Below, piece by piece: positions 34,123 through 43,263 of a stretch of DNA of 64,000 nucleotides (the first letter of the stretch is position 1; every line of letters starts with the position of its first letter). The notes below the pieces were generated by a model. The model was not told where the DNA came from. It made no database searches and was given only the letters and a program-made list of their open reading frames with translations. The DNA lies in contig CABJBK010000003.1 of NCBI GenBank assembly GCA_902363825.1, positions 124,001-188,000 of the forward strand, given 5' to 3'. The position numbers and the translations under genes were made by a program. The DNA comes from Lachnospiraceae bacterium (lineage in GTDB: Bacteria; Bacillota; Clostridia; Lachnospirales; Lachnospiraceae).

Positions 34123-35655
34123 ATGACAGAGTTGAAATTAGGAAGTCTGTTTGATGGGATAGGCGGATTTCCGCTGGCAGCTACCATGAATGATATCCGT
34201 CCCGTGTGGGCAAGCGAGATAGAACCCTTTCCGATGGCGGTGACAGCATACCGCTTTCCGCAGATGAAGCATATGGGGGATATTACGAAACTGCATGGGG
34301 CAAATCTGCCGGTGGTAGATGTGATAGCAGGAGGCTCCCCCTGTCAGGATTTATCCGTGGCGGGCAAGAGAGAGGGGCTTGCAGGGGAGAGGTCCGGCTT
34401 ATTCATGGAACAGGTACGGATTGTAAAAGAAATGAGAAAACAGGACAGAAGGAGGATGAGAAACCATAGAAGACGGACAGATGAGTTTATTCGACCTCGG
34501 TATATGCTCTGGGAAAACGTGCCGGGAGCCTTCTCCAGTGGAGAAACACACGGAGCCGACTTCCACACAGTCCTCGAAGAGGTCTGCCGCATCAAAGAGG
34601 CAGACGTATCTATACCTGGACCGCCGGGAGGGGCATGGACTCCTGCCGGGCTTATTATGGGAGAAGGATTCTCTGTTGCTTGGAGAGTATTGGACGCTCA
34701 ATTTTGGGGTGTCCCCCAGAGAAGAAATCGCATCTTCCTTGTCGCAGATTTTGGAGGACACAGTGCCGGTGAAATACTATTTGAGTCCGACAGCGTGTGG
34801 AGGAATTATCAGAAGAAGCGAGAAGAGAGGAAAGGTGTTGCCTGCTATTTTAAAACAGGCACTGCTGATGCAGGCAGGGCAAGTGCCAGAAAAGACTATG
34901 TAATCTGCCTGTTAGATCAGGGCGGAGAGCGGATGGATGTGCATGAAAATAAAAGCGGAACCCTGCTTGCACACGGACGTTCCAATCCGCCCATTATCAT
35001 GGCAACCAGTCAGGGGAATGTGGAAATCGGAATCGGGTACTGTCCGACCATTACCGCAGCGGCAGGCATGGCAGGAAATAACCAGCCGATACTGTTTGAC
35101 AATCACGGACCAGACACCCGGTATACCGGTCCTGTGGAGGTTGCCCAGACCATTACATCAGCACTAGGTACAGGAGGAAACAATACACCCCTTGCCGTTA
35201 ATAAAGAACCATTCTGCATTGCCGGAAAAATTATAAACCGGAAGGAAAAGAATGGTGGAAACGGATGTGGGTACCAGCAGGGCATCAGTTATACCCTGAC
35301 CACAGAAGACAGGCATTGTGTGTTTGCTCCGGAAAATGAGCGAAAACCATACCAAGAGGTCATAGGAAGTCTGTGTGCCGGGGATGAGAAGATGATCAGT
35401 AACCAATATGTGGACCAAGGCAAATGCATTGTAGATATGAGCAGTCTGGTACGAAGACTTATACCATTGGAGTGCGAAAGGCTGATGGGATTTCCGGATT
35501 ACTGGACAGACATACCGGGAGCAAGTGACAGTGCAAGATACAGAGCATTGGGAAACAGTGTGGCGGTGCCATGTGTGGATTTTATTCTATGCGGCATCGC
35601 TTATTTTTTACGAAAAATGGGAGAGGAGGAAGAGGATGTATATCTATCCCGATAA
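34123..35655 (+). CDS. DNA cytosine-5 methyltransferase (orphan)
   Basis: 510-aa C5 methyltransferase. Motif I (SLFDGIGGFPLA, residues 8-19), catalytic PC motif (GGSPCQDLS, C74), ENV motif (LWENVPGAFSS), QRRNRIFLVADF (motif VIII) and a C-terminal GNSVAVP (motif X) are all present. The middle (roughly residues 215-440) is long and contains a target-recognition region. No restriction enzyme gene is adjacent. It sits between VirB6- and VirB3-like genes, an unusual place, and overlaps the next gene by 20 bases. It probably modifies element DNA to evade recipient restriction. Confidence 0.88.
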   Translation: MTELKLGSLFDGIGGFPLAATMNDIRPVWASEIEPFPMAVTAYRFPQMKHMGDITKLHGANLPVVDVIAGGSPCQDLSVAGKREGLAGERSGLFMEQVRIVKEMRKQDRRRMRNHRRRTDEFIRPRYMLWENVPGAFSSGETHGADFHTVLEEVCRIKEADVSIPGPPGGAWTPAGLIMGEGFSVAWRVLDAQFWGVPQRRNRIFLVADFGGHSAGEILFESDSVWRNYQKKREERKGVACYFKTGTADAGRASARKDYVICLLDQGGERMDVHENKSGTLLAHGRSNPPIIMATSQGNVEIGIGYCPTITAAAGMAGNNQPILFDNHGPDTRYTGPVEVAQTITSALGTGGNNTPLAVNKEPFCIAGKIINRKEKNGGNGCGYQQGISYTLTTEDRHCVFAPENERKPYQEVIGSLCAGDEKMISNQYVDQGKCIVDMSSLVRRLIPLECERLMGFPDYWTDIPGASDSARYRALGNSVAVPCVDFILCGIAYFLRKMGEEEEDVYLSR

Positions 35656-35905
35656 CTTGAAGGCAAAGGCAACCATGTGGCTGTGGAGTTTAAAGGACTT
35701 AGCCATTGTCGGAATCATTATTTTATTCTCTGTGTTTGCGTTTGCCTATGCAGGGGTGTGGTTTCCGTTAGTCATTGCAGGAGCCTATGCCTTTCTGACC
35801 ATACAGGTGGAGGATACGACCATTATGGATTTTATCCGGTATGCCTGTGCTTATTTTTTCATGGATCAGCAGCAATATGAATGGAGGTACACACCGGATG
35901 AGTAA
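35636..35905 (+). CDS. VirB3/PrgI-like T4SS inner-membrane protein
   Basis: 89 aa from ATG 35636 (after GGAGGAAGAGG), starting inside the methyltransferase gene. Two close hydrophobic helices (AIVGIIILFSVFAFAYAG, WFPLVIAGAYAFLTI) and a short soluble end fit VirB3/PrgI. Its place directly upstream of the VirB4 genes is conserved in many T4SS clusters. Confidence 0.7.
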   Translation: MYIYPDNLKAKATMWLWSLKDLAIVGIIILFSVFAFAYAGVWFPLVIAGAYAFLTIQVEDTTIMDFIRYACAYFFMDQQQYEWRYTPDE

Positions 35906-36470
35906 AAAGAACATGGAATCCACCAGAGAACTGATGGGAACCAGCGAAGTGACGGATTACAGTATCCGAACATACAAGAATGAGGAGCTGGTTTACTTTT
36001 TAATCCAGCCCAGCAACATTTCCGTGCTGTCGGAGGAGAGTCTGTCAGCCAGAATTTATGGACTGATGACGGTGCTTAAGGGCATCACGGAAATCGAAAT
36101 GATGTGCTTAAATTCCAGAGAGAATTTTGAGGACAACAAAAGATATTTGAAGAAGCGGATGGAGGAAGAAACCAATACTGTGGTAAGAAAGCTGCTGGAA
36201 AAGGACGCAAATTACTTAGACCGCATGCAGGTACAGATGGCAACAGCAAGGGAGTTTCTGCTGATCATCAGGCTTCGTGAAAAGAAGGAAAATGAAATTT
36301 TTTCCTACTTAAACCGCATTGAAAAGATGCTGGCAGAGCAGGGATTTACATCCAAGAGGGCAGAGGAAGAGGATATCAAAAGAATCCTTGCAGTGTATTT
36401 TGAGCAGAATGTGACAACCGAAAAATTCGAGGAATTTGACGGAGAAAGGTGGATTATTTTAAATGAATAA
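35898..36470 (+). CDS. Soluble T4SS-associated helical protein
   Basis: 190 aa from ATG 35898, overlapping the previous gene by 8 bases, with GGAGG upstream. It is strongly charged and largely helical, with probable coiled coil (KRYLKKRMEEETNTVVRKLL). I do not recognise a family name. Its position between the VirB3-like and VirB4 genes suggests that it works with the VirB4 ATPase. Confidence 0.65.
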   Translation: MSKKNMESTRELMGTSEVTDYSIRTYKNEELVYFLIQPSNISVLSEESLSARIYGLMTVLKGITEIEMMCLNSRENFEDNKRYLKKRMEEETNTVVRKLLEKDANYLDRMQVQMATAREFLLIIRLREKKENEIFSYLNRIEKMLAEQGFTSKRAEEEDIKRILAVYFEQNVTTEKFEEFDGERWIILNE

Positions 36471-38298
36471 AAACAGAAAGAAAAACAGGGAAACAGAATC
36501 CACAGCAGAGGCAAAGCTGAAAGGGTTTCTGGATATGATTGCCCCATCCGTTATCCAGTTTTATACGGATCACTATATCTGTGGAAATACCTACCGGAGT
36601 GTCTGGGCACTCCGTGAATACCCGACAGCCACGGATGAACAGGCGATTTTAAGACACCTTGGGGAAAAGGATGGTGTTACCTTAAGAATCTACACCAGAC
36701 AGGTGACACCGACAGAGGAGAAAAAGATTATCAGCAATGCGGCCAACAAGAACCGCATGAAACAGGGGAACACAGAGAACTTACAGGAAACGGTTACCGC
36801 AGCAAGCAACTTGCAGGATGTGACAACCATCATTTCCACCATGCACAGGAACAGGGAGCCGCTTTTACACACCGCTGTGTTTCTTGAACTGTCTGCACCG
36901 GATATGGAAAAGCTGAAGCTGTTGCAGACGGAGGTGTTGACAGAATTAATCCGTTCCAAGCTAAATGTGGACAAGCTCCTGCTGCGCCAGAAACAGGGCT
37001 TTCTGTGTGTCCACCCGGCAGGAAGAAATGTGTTCCGAGAGCAGTTTGAACGGGCACTCCCTGCCTCCAGTGTGGCAAATCTGTTCCCCTTTAACTATTC
37101 CGGCAAGACAGATAAGAATGGCTTTTATATCGGCAGGGATAAGTTTGGGAGCAATGTCATTGTGGACTTTAACCAGAGAGCCGATGACAAGACAAATGCC
37201 AATATCCTGATCCTTGGAAACTCCGGACAGGGAAAGTCCTATCTGTTAAAGCTGATACTGACCATTTTAAGGCAATCCGGCATGAAGGTCATCTGCCTTG
37301 ATCCGGAGCATGAATACATAGACCTTACAAACAATCTGGGTGGATGCTTTGTGGATCTGATGAGCGGAGAGTATATCATCAACGTGCTGGAGCCAAAGAC
37401 CTGGGATGAGAACGGAAGCCCGGAGGACACGGATGCACCTTATACATTCCGCTGTTCCTCCAGATTAAGCCAGCACATCTCTTTCTTAAAGGACTTTTTT
37501 GGTACCTACAAGAATTTCACGGACAGCCAGATTGATACCATTGAAATCATGTTAGGAAAGCTGTATGAGAAGTGGAATATCCGGGATGATACGGACTTTA
37601 GTAAGCTGACACCTACGGATTACCCCATCCTTTCAGATCTTTATGATCTGATGGAAGAGGAATACAGGCACTACGATGCCAAGAAGAAAGAACTGTATAC
37701 CGCAGAGCTTTTGCAGGAGATCTGTTTAGGACTTCACTCCATGTGTAAAGGAGCGGAGTCCAAATTTTTTGACGGACATACCAACATCACGGACAGCAGC
37801 TTCCTGACATTCGGTGTTAAAGGGCTGCTGCAGGCAAGCAGAAATGTGAAGGATGCCATGCTGTTTAACATTCTTTCCTACATGTCCAATGAACTGCTTA
37901 CCAATGGATATACTGCCGCCAGCATCGATGAGTTTTATCTGTTCTTGACTAACCTGACAGCGGTGGAATACATCCGCAACTTCATGAAACGTGTCCGTAA
38001 AAAGGAAAGTGCAGTCATTCTCGCCAGCCAGAATCTGGAGGACTTTAATATTGACGGTATCAGAGAATATACAAAACCGCTGTTTTCCATTCCGACACAT
38101 GCCTTTTTATTCAATGCCGGAAATATCGATGCCAGATTTTACATCGATACCCTGCAGCTTGAGAAGAGTGAGTACAACCTGATCCGTTATCCCCAGAGAG
38201 GTGTGTGCCTCTATAAGTGCGGCAACGAAAGATACAACCTGATGGTCCATGCACCGGAATATAAGGAGAAGCTGTTTGGTAATGCAGGAGGCCGCTAA
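36463..38298 (+). CDS. virB4: VirB4-like T4SS ATPase
   Basis: 611 aa. Walker A GNSGQGKS at 252-259, a Walker B region (GYTAASIDEFYLFL) and a C-terminal arginine/Gln motif (VILASQNLEDF) are those of VirB4/TraE motors, which energise substrate transfer and pilus work. The N-terminal 200 residues match the CagE-type domain. ATG 36463 overlaps the preceding gene. No membrane segment is seen. Confidence 0.92.
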   Translation: MNKNRKKNRETESTAEAKLKGFLDMIAPSVIQFYTDHYICGNTYRSVWALREYPTATDEQAILRHLGEKDGVTLRIYTRQVTPTEEKKIISNAANKNRMKQGNTENLQETVTAASNLQDVTTIISTMHRNREPLLHTAVFLELSAPDMEKLKLLQTEVLTELIRSKLNVDKLLLRQKQGFLCVHPAGRNVFREQFERALPASSVANLFPFNYSGKTDKNGFYIGRDKFGSNVIVDFNQRADDKTNANILILGNSGQGKSYLLKLILTILRQSGMKVICLDPEHEYIDLTNNLGGCFVDLMSGEYIINVLEPKTWDENGSPEDTDAPYTFRCSSRLSQHISFLKDFFGTYKNFTDSQIDTIEIMLGKLYEKWNIRDDTDFSKLTPTDYPILSDLYDLMEEEYRHYDAKKKELYTAELLQEICLGLHSMCKGAESKFFDGHTNITDSSFLTFGVKGLLQASRNVKDAMLFNILSYMSNELLTNGYTAASIDEFYLFLTNLTAVEYIRNFMKRVRKKESAVILASQNLEDFNIDGIREYTKPLFSIPTHAFLFNAGNIDARFYIDTLQLEKSEYNLIRYPQRGVCLYKCGNERYNLMVHAPEYKEKLFGNAGGR

Positions 38299-38304
38299 GC
38301 GGGA

Positions 38305-39330
38305 ATGTCGATGGATTTACGGGAGCAGAAATTCGGGATTGAAATAGAACTGACCGGTCTTACCAGAAAAAGGGCGGCAGAGGTAATTGGAAAGTATCTG
38401 GGGCAGGAACCCCATTACGATGGCGGCTATTATGAGGAATACAGTGTCAGGGACGAACAGGGAAGAAAGTGGAAGGTCATGTATGACTCCAGTATTGTTG
38501 CAGTGAAAAAGGGCGGCGGTTCTGCCGGTGATGAGTACAAGGTGGAATTTGTATCCCCCATCTGTGAGTATGCAGATATCCCAACGATTCAGGAACTGGT
38601 ACGGCAGTTAAGACACGCAGGAGCCATAGCCGGGGAAAATGCCGGTATCCATGTTCATGTGAATGCAGCACCCTATACGGCAAGAACACTCCGCAACATT
38701 ACAAACATCATGTACTGCAAGGAGGATCTGATTTATAAAGCATTGCAGGTAGATGTGGAGAGGGAACACAGATACTGCAAAAAAGTGGAGGAAAGTTTTT
38801 TGCAGGAACTGAACCAGAAAAAACCAAAGTCCATAGAGGAAGTCAGCAACATCTGGTACCGGGGAAGGGATGGCAGAAACAGGCATTACCATGAGAGCAG
38901 ATACCACTGTCTGAACCTGCACAGTGTGTTCCAGAAGGGAACCATTGAGTTTAGGCTCTTTAATTCCACTACCCACGCAGGAAAAATCAAGACCTATATA
39001 CAGCTCTGCCTTGCCATCTCTGCACAGGCGTTAAACCAGAGCAGTGCCAGCCGTATCAAGACAACCAGCACCAACGAGAAATATACCTTCCGCACATGGC
39101 TTCTCCGTCTGGGAATGATCGGGGATGAATTTAAGACCGCCCGTAAGTTCCTGTTGGAGAATCTTGAGGGCGGGATTGCATGGAAGAACCCGGAACAGGC
39201 AGAGAGACAAAAGGAAAGGCTGAAAGCAAAAAAGGAAAAAGAAGAGTCAAATCAGACAGCGGAGGCAGAGAACCTCCGGCTAGAAGAAGGCGCGGAAGAA
39301 GAGTCACAGGGAATGCATATGACCATGTAA
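38305..39330 (+). CDS. Amidoligase family protein
   Basis: 341-aa enzyme of the amidoligase fold (related to glutamine synthetase/GCS). Diagnostic stretches are FGIEIELTG near residue 11, the metal and ATP-binding AGIHVHVN and TIEFRLFNST. Amidoligases join amines to carboxylates, often in cell-wall or peptide modification. The next gene is a gamma-glutamylcyclotransferase, a known partner, and then a peptidoglycan hydrolase. A long charged tail ends in QGMHMTM. It may alter peptidoglycan or a tag peptide during mating. Confidence 0.8.
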   Translation: MSMDLREQKFGIEIELTGLTRKRAAEVIGKYLGQEPHYDGGYYEEYSVRDEQGRKWKVMYDSSIVAVKKGGGSAGDEYKVEFVSPICEYADIPTIQELVRQLRHAGAIAGENAGIHVHVNAAPYTARTLRNITNIMYCKEDLIYKALQVDVEREHRYCKKVEESFLQELNQKKPKSIEEVSNIWYRGRDGRNRHYHESRYHCLNLHSVFQKGTIEFRLFNSTTHAGKIKTYIQLCLAISAQALNQSSASRIKTTSTNEKYTFRTWLLRLGMIGDEFKTARKFLLENLEGGIAWKNPEQAERQKERLKAKKEKEESNQTAEAENLRLEEGAEEESQGMHMTM

Positions 39331-39362
39331 ACAATCAGAGATTTTAAGAAAGGCAGAGAGAA

Positions 39363-39869
39363 ATGGAAAAGAGAAAGAAATATATCGCTTACGGCTCCAA
39401 TCTGAATCTGGAGCAGATGGCAAGAAGATGTCCCACGGCAAAGGTAATCGGAGCGGGAGAAATCAGGGATCATGAGTTACTGTTCCGGGGATATCCAAAG
39501 TCAGCAGTGGCAACGGTGGAACCAAAGAAGGGAGCCGGTGTTCCTGTTCTTATCTGGGAGATTGGACCGGAGGATGAAAGAAATCTGGATATTTACGAAG
39601 GATATCCGAGGCTTTATGGCAAGGTGAATCTGGAAGTGCAGACAGAAGAAGGCTCAGAATCCATCATGGCTTATACCATGAATGAGGGACATGAAATCGG
39701 AATGCCATCGGTACCCTATCTGGAAACCATCACAACCGGATATCTGGAGGCAGGCTTTGATGTAAACCGTCTGCTTGAGAGTGTATCCCATTGCAAGGAA
39801 CTGGCAGAAAGAGAACCTGTTTGTGAGGGAATGGAGGTGAACCCATGGAACCAACAACTGCTGCAATGA
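39363..39869 (+). CDS. Gamma-glutamylcyclotransferase (AIG2-like)
   Basis: 168 aa with the family signature YGSNLN at residues 9-14, then GYPKSAVATVEP and the catalytic Glu in the DIYEGYP motif. Such enzymes cleave gamma-glutamyl amide bonds with formation of 5-oxoproline. Pairing with an amidoligase suggests one makes and the other breaks the same gamma-glutamyl link. It overlaps the NlpC/P60 gene by 25 bases. Confidence 0.83.
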   Translation: MEKRKKYIAYGSNLNLEQMARRCPTAKVIGAGEIRDHELLFRGYPKSAVATVEPKKGAGVPVLIWEIGPEDERNLDIYEGYPRLYGKVNLEVQTEEGSESIMAYTMNEGHEIGMPSVPYLETITTGYLEAGFDVNRLLESVSHCKELAEREPVCEGMEVNPWNQQLLQ

Positions 39870-40930
39870 TTGCCAAAGCCGCCATTGCAGTGGGTACCAA
39901 TAAAAAGGTCTGGACTGGAATCGCTTCCGTAATTGCCGCTTTGTGTCTGCCGTTTATCCTGATTATCGTGTGCATCTTAAGCATCGCATCTGGCGGGGCA
40001 GATCATAACCGGTCTGCTGTCCGTCTGGCATTTGAAGGAGGAAACATTCCCTCCGGTATGCCTGCTGACTACCGGGAATATATCGGCCAGATGCAGGAAA
40101 GCTTCGGGGAACTGGATACGGTTCTTGGAGAAATCGACAGCATGACAGAAGGAGAGCTTACAGACCGTTATCTGGTCAAAGCCGTGTTCTATTCTCTGTA
40201 TTTCGGCGCCGACAGGGTCCGGCTGGATGCCTCTGATTACCAGCGGTTTGCGGAGTGCTTTGTGAATTATGAAGAACGCACTAGAACCATAGAAAACCCG
40301 GATGGCAGTGAGAGTGAAGAAACCTATGTGGTGGCAGTGGCGGTCACGGATAAGGTAGAGCTGTTTGAAAAGATTAGCAGGGATTATGGAAAGTCCCTCA
40401 CCTATGAACAGCAGTCTAATGCTGTGAATGTGTGGTATCTGGCAAAATACAATACCACCGCACCGATGGAAGGGGATGACTTTGAAGACTGGAGCAACTG
40501 GCATGGCGGTGGCGATGTTACTTATTATGATCTGCCTGCAAGCGAGGTGGGAGGAAAGGTAGTGGAGCTTGCCCTGTCAAGGCTGGGGCATCCCTATTCC
40601 CAGACCTATCGTGGCAAAGGAAATTATACGGACTGCAGCTATCTGACCATGTGGTGTTACAGACAGGCTGGAATCACCATACCCGGAACTGCGGCAGAGC
40701 AGGGAAGGTACATGGTGGAACATAACCTTACGATTGCAAAGGAGGATTTGCAGCCGGGGGACCTTGTGTTCTGGAGCCATAAGCCAAACGGGAGATTTAT
40801 GAACATCACCCATGTGGGTGTTTATGTAGGAAATGGAATGGTAGTGGATGCATCCTATTCCAAAGGAAAAGTAGTACATCGGAATTTATTTGACAGTGAT
40901 AAACAGGTGTTGTATGGCAGACCACGGTAG
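39845..40930 (+). CDS. NlpC/P60 peptidoglycan hydrolase of the T4SS
   Basis: 361 aa. A membrane helix at 22-48 anchors it, a VirB8-like or lysozyme-like middle part follows, and the C-terminal NlpC/P60 domain has catalytic Cys264 (YTDCSYL), His323 (ITHVGVYVG) and a final Asp/Asn-type residue. Tn916 Orf14/CwlT-type proteins open the wall for the conjugation channel. The middle region lacks clear lysozyme motifs, so it may be single-enzyme. Confidence 0.88.
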   Translation: MEPTTAAMIAKAAIAVGTNKKVWTGIASVIAALCLPFILIIVCILSIASGGADHNRSAVRLAFEGGNIPSGMPADYREYIGQMQESFGELDTVLGEIDSMTEGELTDRYLVKAVFYSLYFGADRVRLDASDYQRFAECFVNYEERTRTIENPDGSESEETYVVAVAVTDKVELFEKISRDYGKSLTYEQQSNAVNVWYLAKYNTTAPMEGDDFEDWSNWHGGGDVTYYDLPASEVGGKVVELALSRLGHPYSQTYRGKGNYTDCSYLTMWCYRQAGITIPGTAAEQGRYMVEHNLTIAKEDLQPGDLVFWSHKPNGRFMNITHVGVYVGNGMVVDASYSKGKVVHRNLFDSDKQVLYGRPR

Positions 40931-40998
40931 TTTTTGTGATGCCAAAGGCATCTGTTTTGCTTTGCAGGAGAAAACTTCTCCTGCGGAAAGGAGGGAAC

Positions 40999-41340
40999 GT
41001 GAGAGCAGTTTTTATGAGAAAGGAGCCGGAGATAGATACTAAAGAATTTCAGGTGGAAAAGGTCATTACCTTGCCGTCCGAACAGTACGCATACTTCACA
41101 CAGCATCTCATGAAGGAGCATGATTTTATCAAAGAGAACGTGGATTTGATGTATGAAAAGGATGGTGTATGGCACTGTCTTCTGGTAGCCGGAGAGGGCA
41201 TGGATGAGGGTGTGCTGGTGGAAAGTGAGGGTTCGGCTTATGCAAGATATTCCGCTTTTGTGCCGTTCGCACAGGAAATCATCAGACAGTATCAGGACAT
41301 GCAGGAAACGCAGACGGATGTCATGCAGATGAAGATGTAG
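40999..41340 (+). CDS. DUF6329-like protein
   Basis: 113 aa from GTG 40999, which follows AAAGGAGGG; ATG 41014 is a possible alternative. Core: VITLPSEQYAYFTQHLMKEH, then NVDLMYEKDGVWHCLLVAGE and SEGSAYARYSAFVP, typical of DUF6329. Function unknown. The tail TDVMQMKM belongs to the Met-rich group. It overlaps nothing and starts a run of small accessory genes. Confidence 0.7.
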   Translation: MRAVFMRKEPEIDTKEFQVEKVITLPSEQYAYFTQHLMKEHDFIKENVDLMYEKDGVWHCLLVAGEGMDEGVLVESEGSAYARYSAFVPFAQEIIRQYQDMQETQTDVMQMKM

Positions 41341-41352
41341 GAGGAAAGAGAA

Positions 41353-41691
41353 ATGGCAGAGAGAGAAATCAAGATCGGGTTTCCCGAAGTAAAAATGGAG
41401 GCACTGGAGTTTTTCTTAAAGGAAAATAATACCACTGTGGAGAAGGTGTTAAGGGAGCATCTGGATAAGACCTATGAGAAAAGTGTGCCCCAGCAGGTCA
41501 GAAAATTTGTGGAAAGCAAGATGATTCCCCAGACGGAAGAGCCTGCCCAGAATGAAGCCGGAAACGCAAGACAGGGGAGAGGACAGGGAAGACGCAGTAC
41601 CAGACAGCAGACCGCAAGAGAGACTGTTTTAGAGCAGGAAAATAACGGAGCAGAACAGGATTCGGAGACAGAAGAGCAGGAACCGGAATAG
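41353..41691 (+). CDS. DUF6103-like protein, copy 1 (possible 3' extension to 41724)
   Basis: 112 aa. The first 60 residues match DUF6103 (KIGFPEVKMEALEFFLKENN, then LREHLDKTYEKSVPQQVRKF); the rest is Gln/Glu rich and unfolded. Directly after the TAG stop (41689-41691) the same frame goes on as EQTGGMSMSM and stops at TAG 41722-41724. That is the same kind of tail that ends other accessory proteins here, so a sense-to-stop mutation or read-through is likely. Function unknown; small DNA- or protein-binding role possible. Confidence 0.7.
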   Translation: MAEREIKIGFPEVKMEALEFFLKENNTTVEKVLREHLDKTYEKSVPQQVRKFVESKMIPQTEEPAQNEAGNARQGRGQGRRSTRQQTARETVLEQENNGAEQDSETEEQEPE

Positions 41692-41745
41692 GAGCAGACT
41701 GGCGGTATGTCCATGAGCATGTAGAGAACAGGAGGTAAGAAACTT

Positions 41746-42927
41746 ATGAATTATGAAGGCTTTAAACAGTATGTGGCAGACCATATCAAAGAGTTTTTGC
41801 CACAGGATTATAGTGTGCATGAGATTGGTATTACGAAGCAGAGAAAGAACAATGATGTGGTTTTGGATGCACTTTCCATCAAGGGAGACAGCAATATTGT
41901 ACCTGTCATTTATCTGGAGCCATACTATCAGGCCTATACAGATGGAGTCAGGATGGATGACATTTTACAGAAAATAGCAGACATGTACATGAAAAGTATG
42001 GAGCAGGTAAGCGAATTTCCTGTCGAAAGTTTTCAGTATGATAAGGTAAAGAACAGCATTTTTGTTGTGGTACAGAATGCCGGGATGAATCAGGAATTAC
42101 TGGAGAAGGTACCGCATGAACTGAGAGAAGATCTGGCACTTCTTTACAGAGTCAATATGGAGCTTCCCAATGGCGAAAAGGGAAGTGTATTAGTCCATAA
42201 TAACCATTTGGAAATGTGGGGAATCGATGAAAAAACATTAAAGGAAGTAGCGTGGGACAATATGCATAACTATTTTCCGCCGGAGTTTGCTTCCATGAGC
42301 AATATATTACGTTCCCTTGGCTATAATGAAATACCGGAAGGTGCAGAACTTATTGAGATGTATGTCCTCACTAATAAGGATAAACACTATGGCGCTTCTT
42401 ATATGTTCGACAAGGAAGTCATGAGCAGGATAGCAGAAGAGATTGGCGGGGACATGGTTGTTTTACCATCCTCTATCCATGAAAGTATTTTGTTAAGGAA
42501 GGGGAAAGATACAGACTTTGATACGCTGCGTGAAATGGTAAAAGAGGTGAACCGTACACAACTGCTCCCGACTGAAATTTTATCGGACGAAGTATATCAG
42601 TACAGCAGGGATACGCAGACCTTATCCCGTGTGGTGGCATCACAGGAAGAATTTTTGATGCCTGACAAGGTAAGTATGGAAGAGATGCATGCCTATGGAT
42701 ATACATGGGATGGCATGCTTCCGCTTACGAAGGAAAGGGCATTAGAACTGCTGGATACAGAGCTGGTATTACATAAATTGTATGATGACGGAGCCGAAGC
42801 TACGTTGGAAACAAAAGATGAAATCCTTTCCCATGATGGTCTGTTTGGCGTGGAAAAAGATTCGTGGATGAATTATCTGGAGTCCCAGAGTCAGAACGAA
42901 ACCAATGGGATGATACAGGAAATGTGA
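41746..42927 (+). CDS. DUF5688 family protein
   Basis: 393-aa soluble protein with the DUF5688 pattern (NYEGFKQYVADHIKEFLP, RKNNDVVLDALSI, VIYLEPYYQAY; later VVLPSSIHESILL). It is common on Firmicute conjugative elements and has no known role. AGGAGG precedes the ATG. It ends in NGMIQEM, a weaker version of the Met-rich tail. Confidence 0.75.
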   Translation: MNYEGFKQYVADHIKEFLPQDYSVHEIGITKQRKNNDVVLDALSIKGDSNIVPVIYLEPYYQAYTDGVRMDDILQKIADMYMKSMEQVSEFPVESFQYDKVKNSIFVVVQNAGMNQELLEKVPHELREDLALLYRVNMELPNGEKGSVLVHNNHLEMWGIDEKTLKEVAWDNMHNYFPPEFASMSNILRSLGYNEIPEGAELIEMYVLTNKDKHYGASYMFDKEVMSRIAEEIGGDMVVLPSSIHESILLRKGKDTDFDTLREMVKEVNRTQLLPTEILSDEVYQYSRDTQTLSRVVASQEEFLMPDKVSMEEMHAYGYTWDGMLPLTKERALELLDTELVLHKLYDDGAEATLETKDEILSHDGLFGVEKDSWMNYLESQSQNETNGMIQEM

Positions 42928-43005
42928 TACAGCAGGAGGTCTTTCCAAGCTGTGTGTTGCAGAAAAAGATATAAAAATTATTTGGAAATACGGAGGTAGA
43001 TGAAC

Positions 43006-43263
43006 ATGAAACAGGCAGTGGTAACCATCAAGTATGAAGAGGAAAAGCTGAATGCGATCAAGCAGTACATGGGAAAAAAGGATGCAGACTTTGAGTCTGA
43101 ATTGAACGAAGTGCTGGGAAAAATGTATGAAAAATATGTTCCCCAGGCCGTGAGAGAATACATCGACAGCAGGGGAGATGTTCCGGCAGCCATCAAGAAA
43201 AGCAATAAAAATACTGCGAGAGGCACTGGAGCATCTGCCGGAATGTCTGCGCAGAATGAGTAA
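43006..43263 (+). CDS. DUF6103-like protein, copy 2
   Basis: 85 aa from ATG 43006, which has GGAGG at nine-base spacing (an ATG six bases earlier is closer to it). A diverged copy of the protein at 41353: VVTIKYEEEKLNAIKQYM, then LGKMYEKYVPQAVREYI. The end contains SAGMSAQNE, perhaps a decayed Met-rich tail. The two copies flank the DUF5688 gene. Confidence 0.68.
   Translation: MKQAVVTIKYEEEKLNAIKQYMGKKDADFESELNEVLGKMYEKYVPQAVREYIDSRGDVPAAIKKSNKNTARGTGASAGMSAQNE

Noticed and set aside
41689..41691. General reassignment of TAG as a sense codon
   Set aside because: Many genes here end properly at TAG followed by a new ribosome site, so TAG is a normal stop; the two internal cases are better explained individually.
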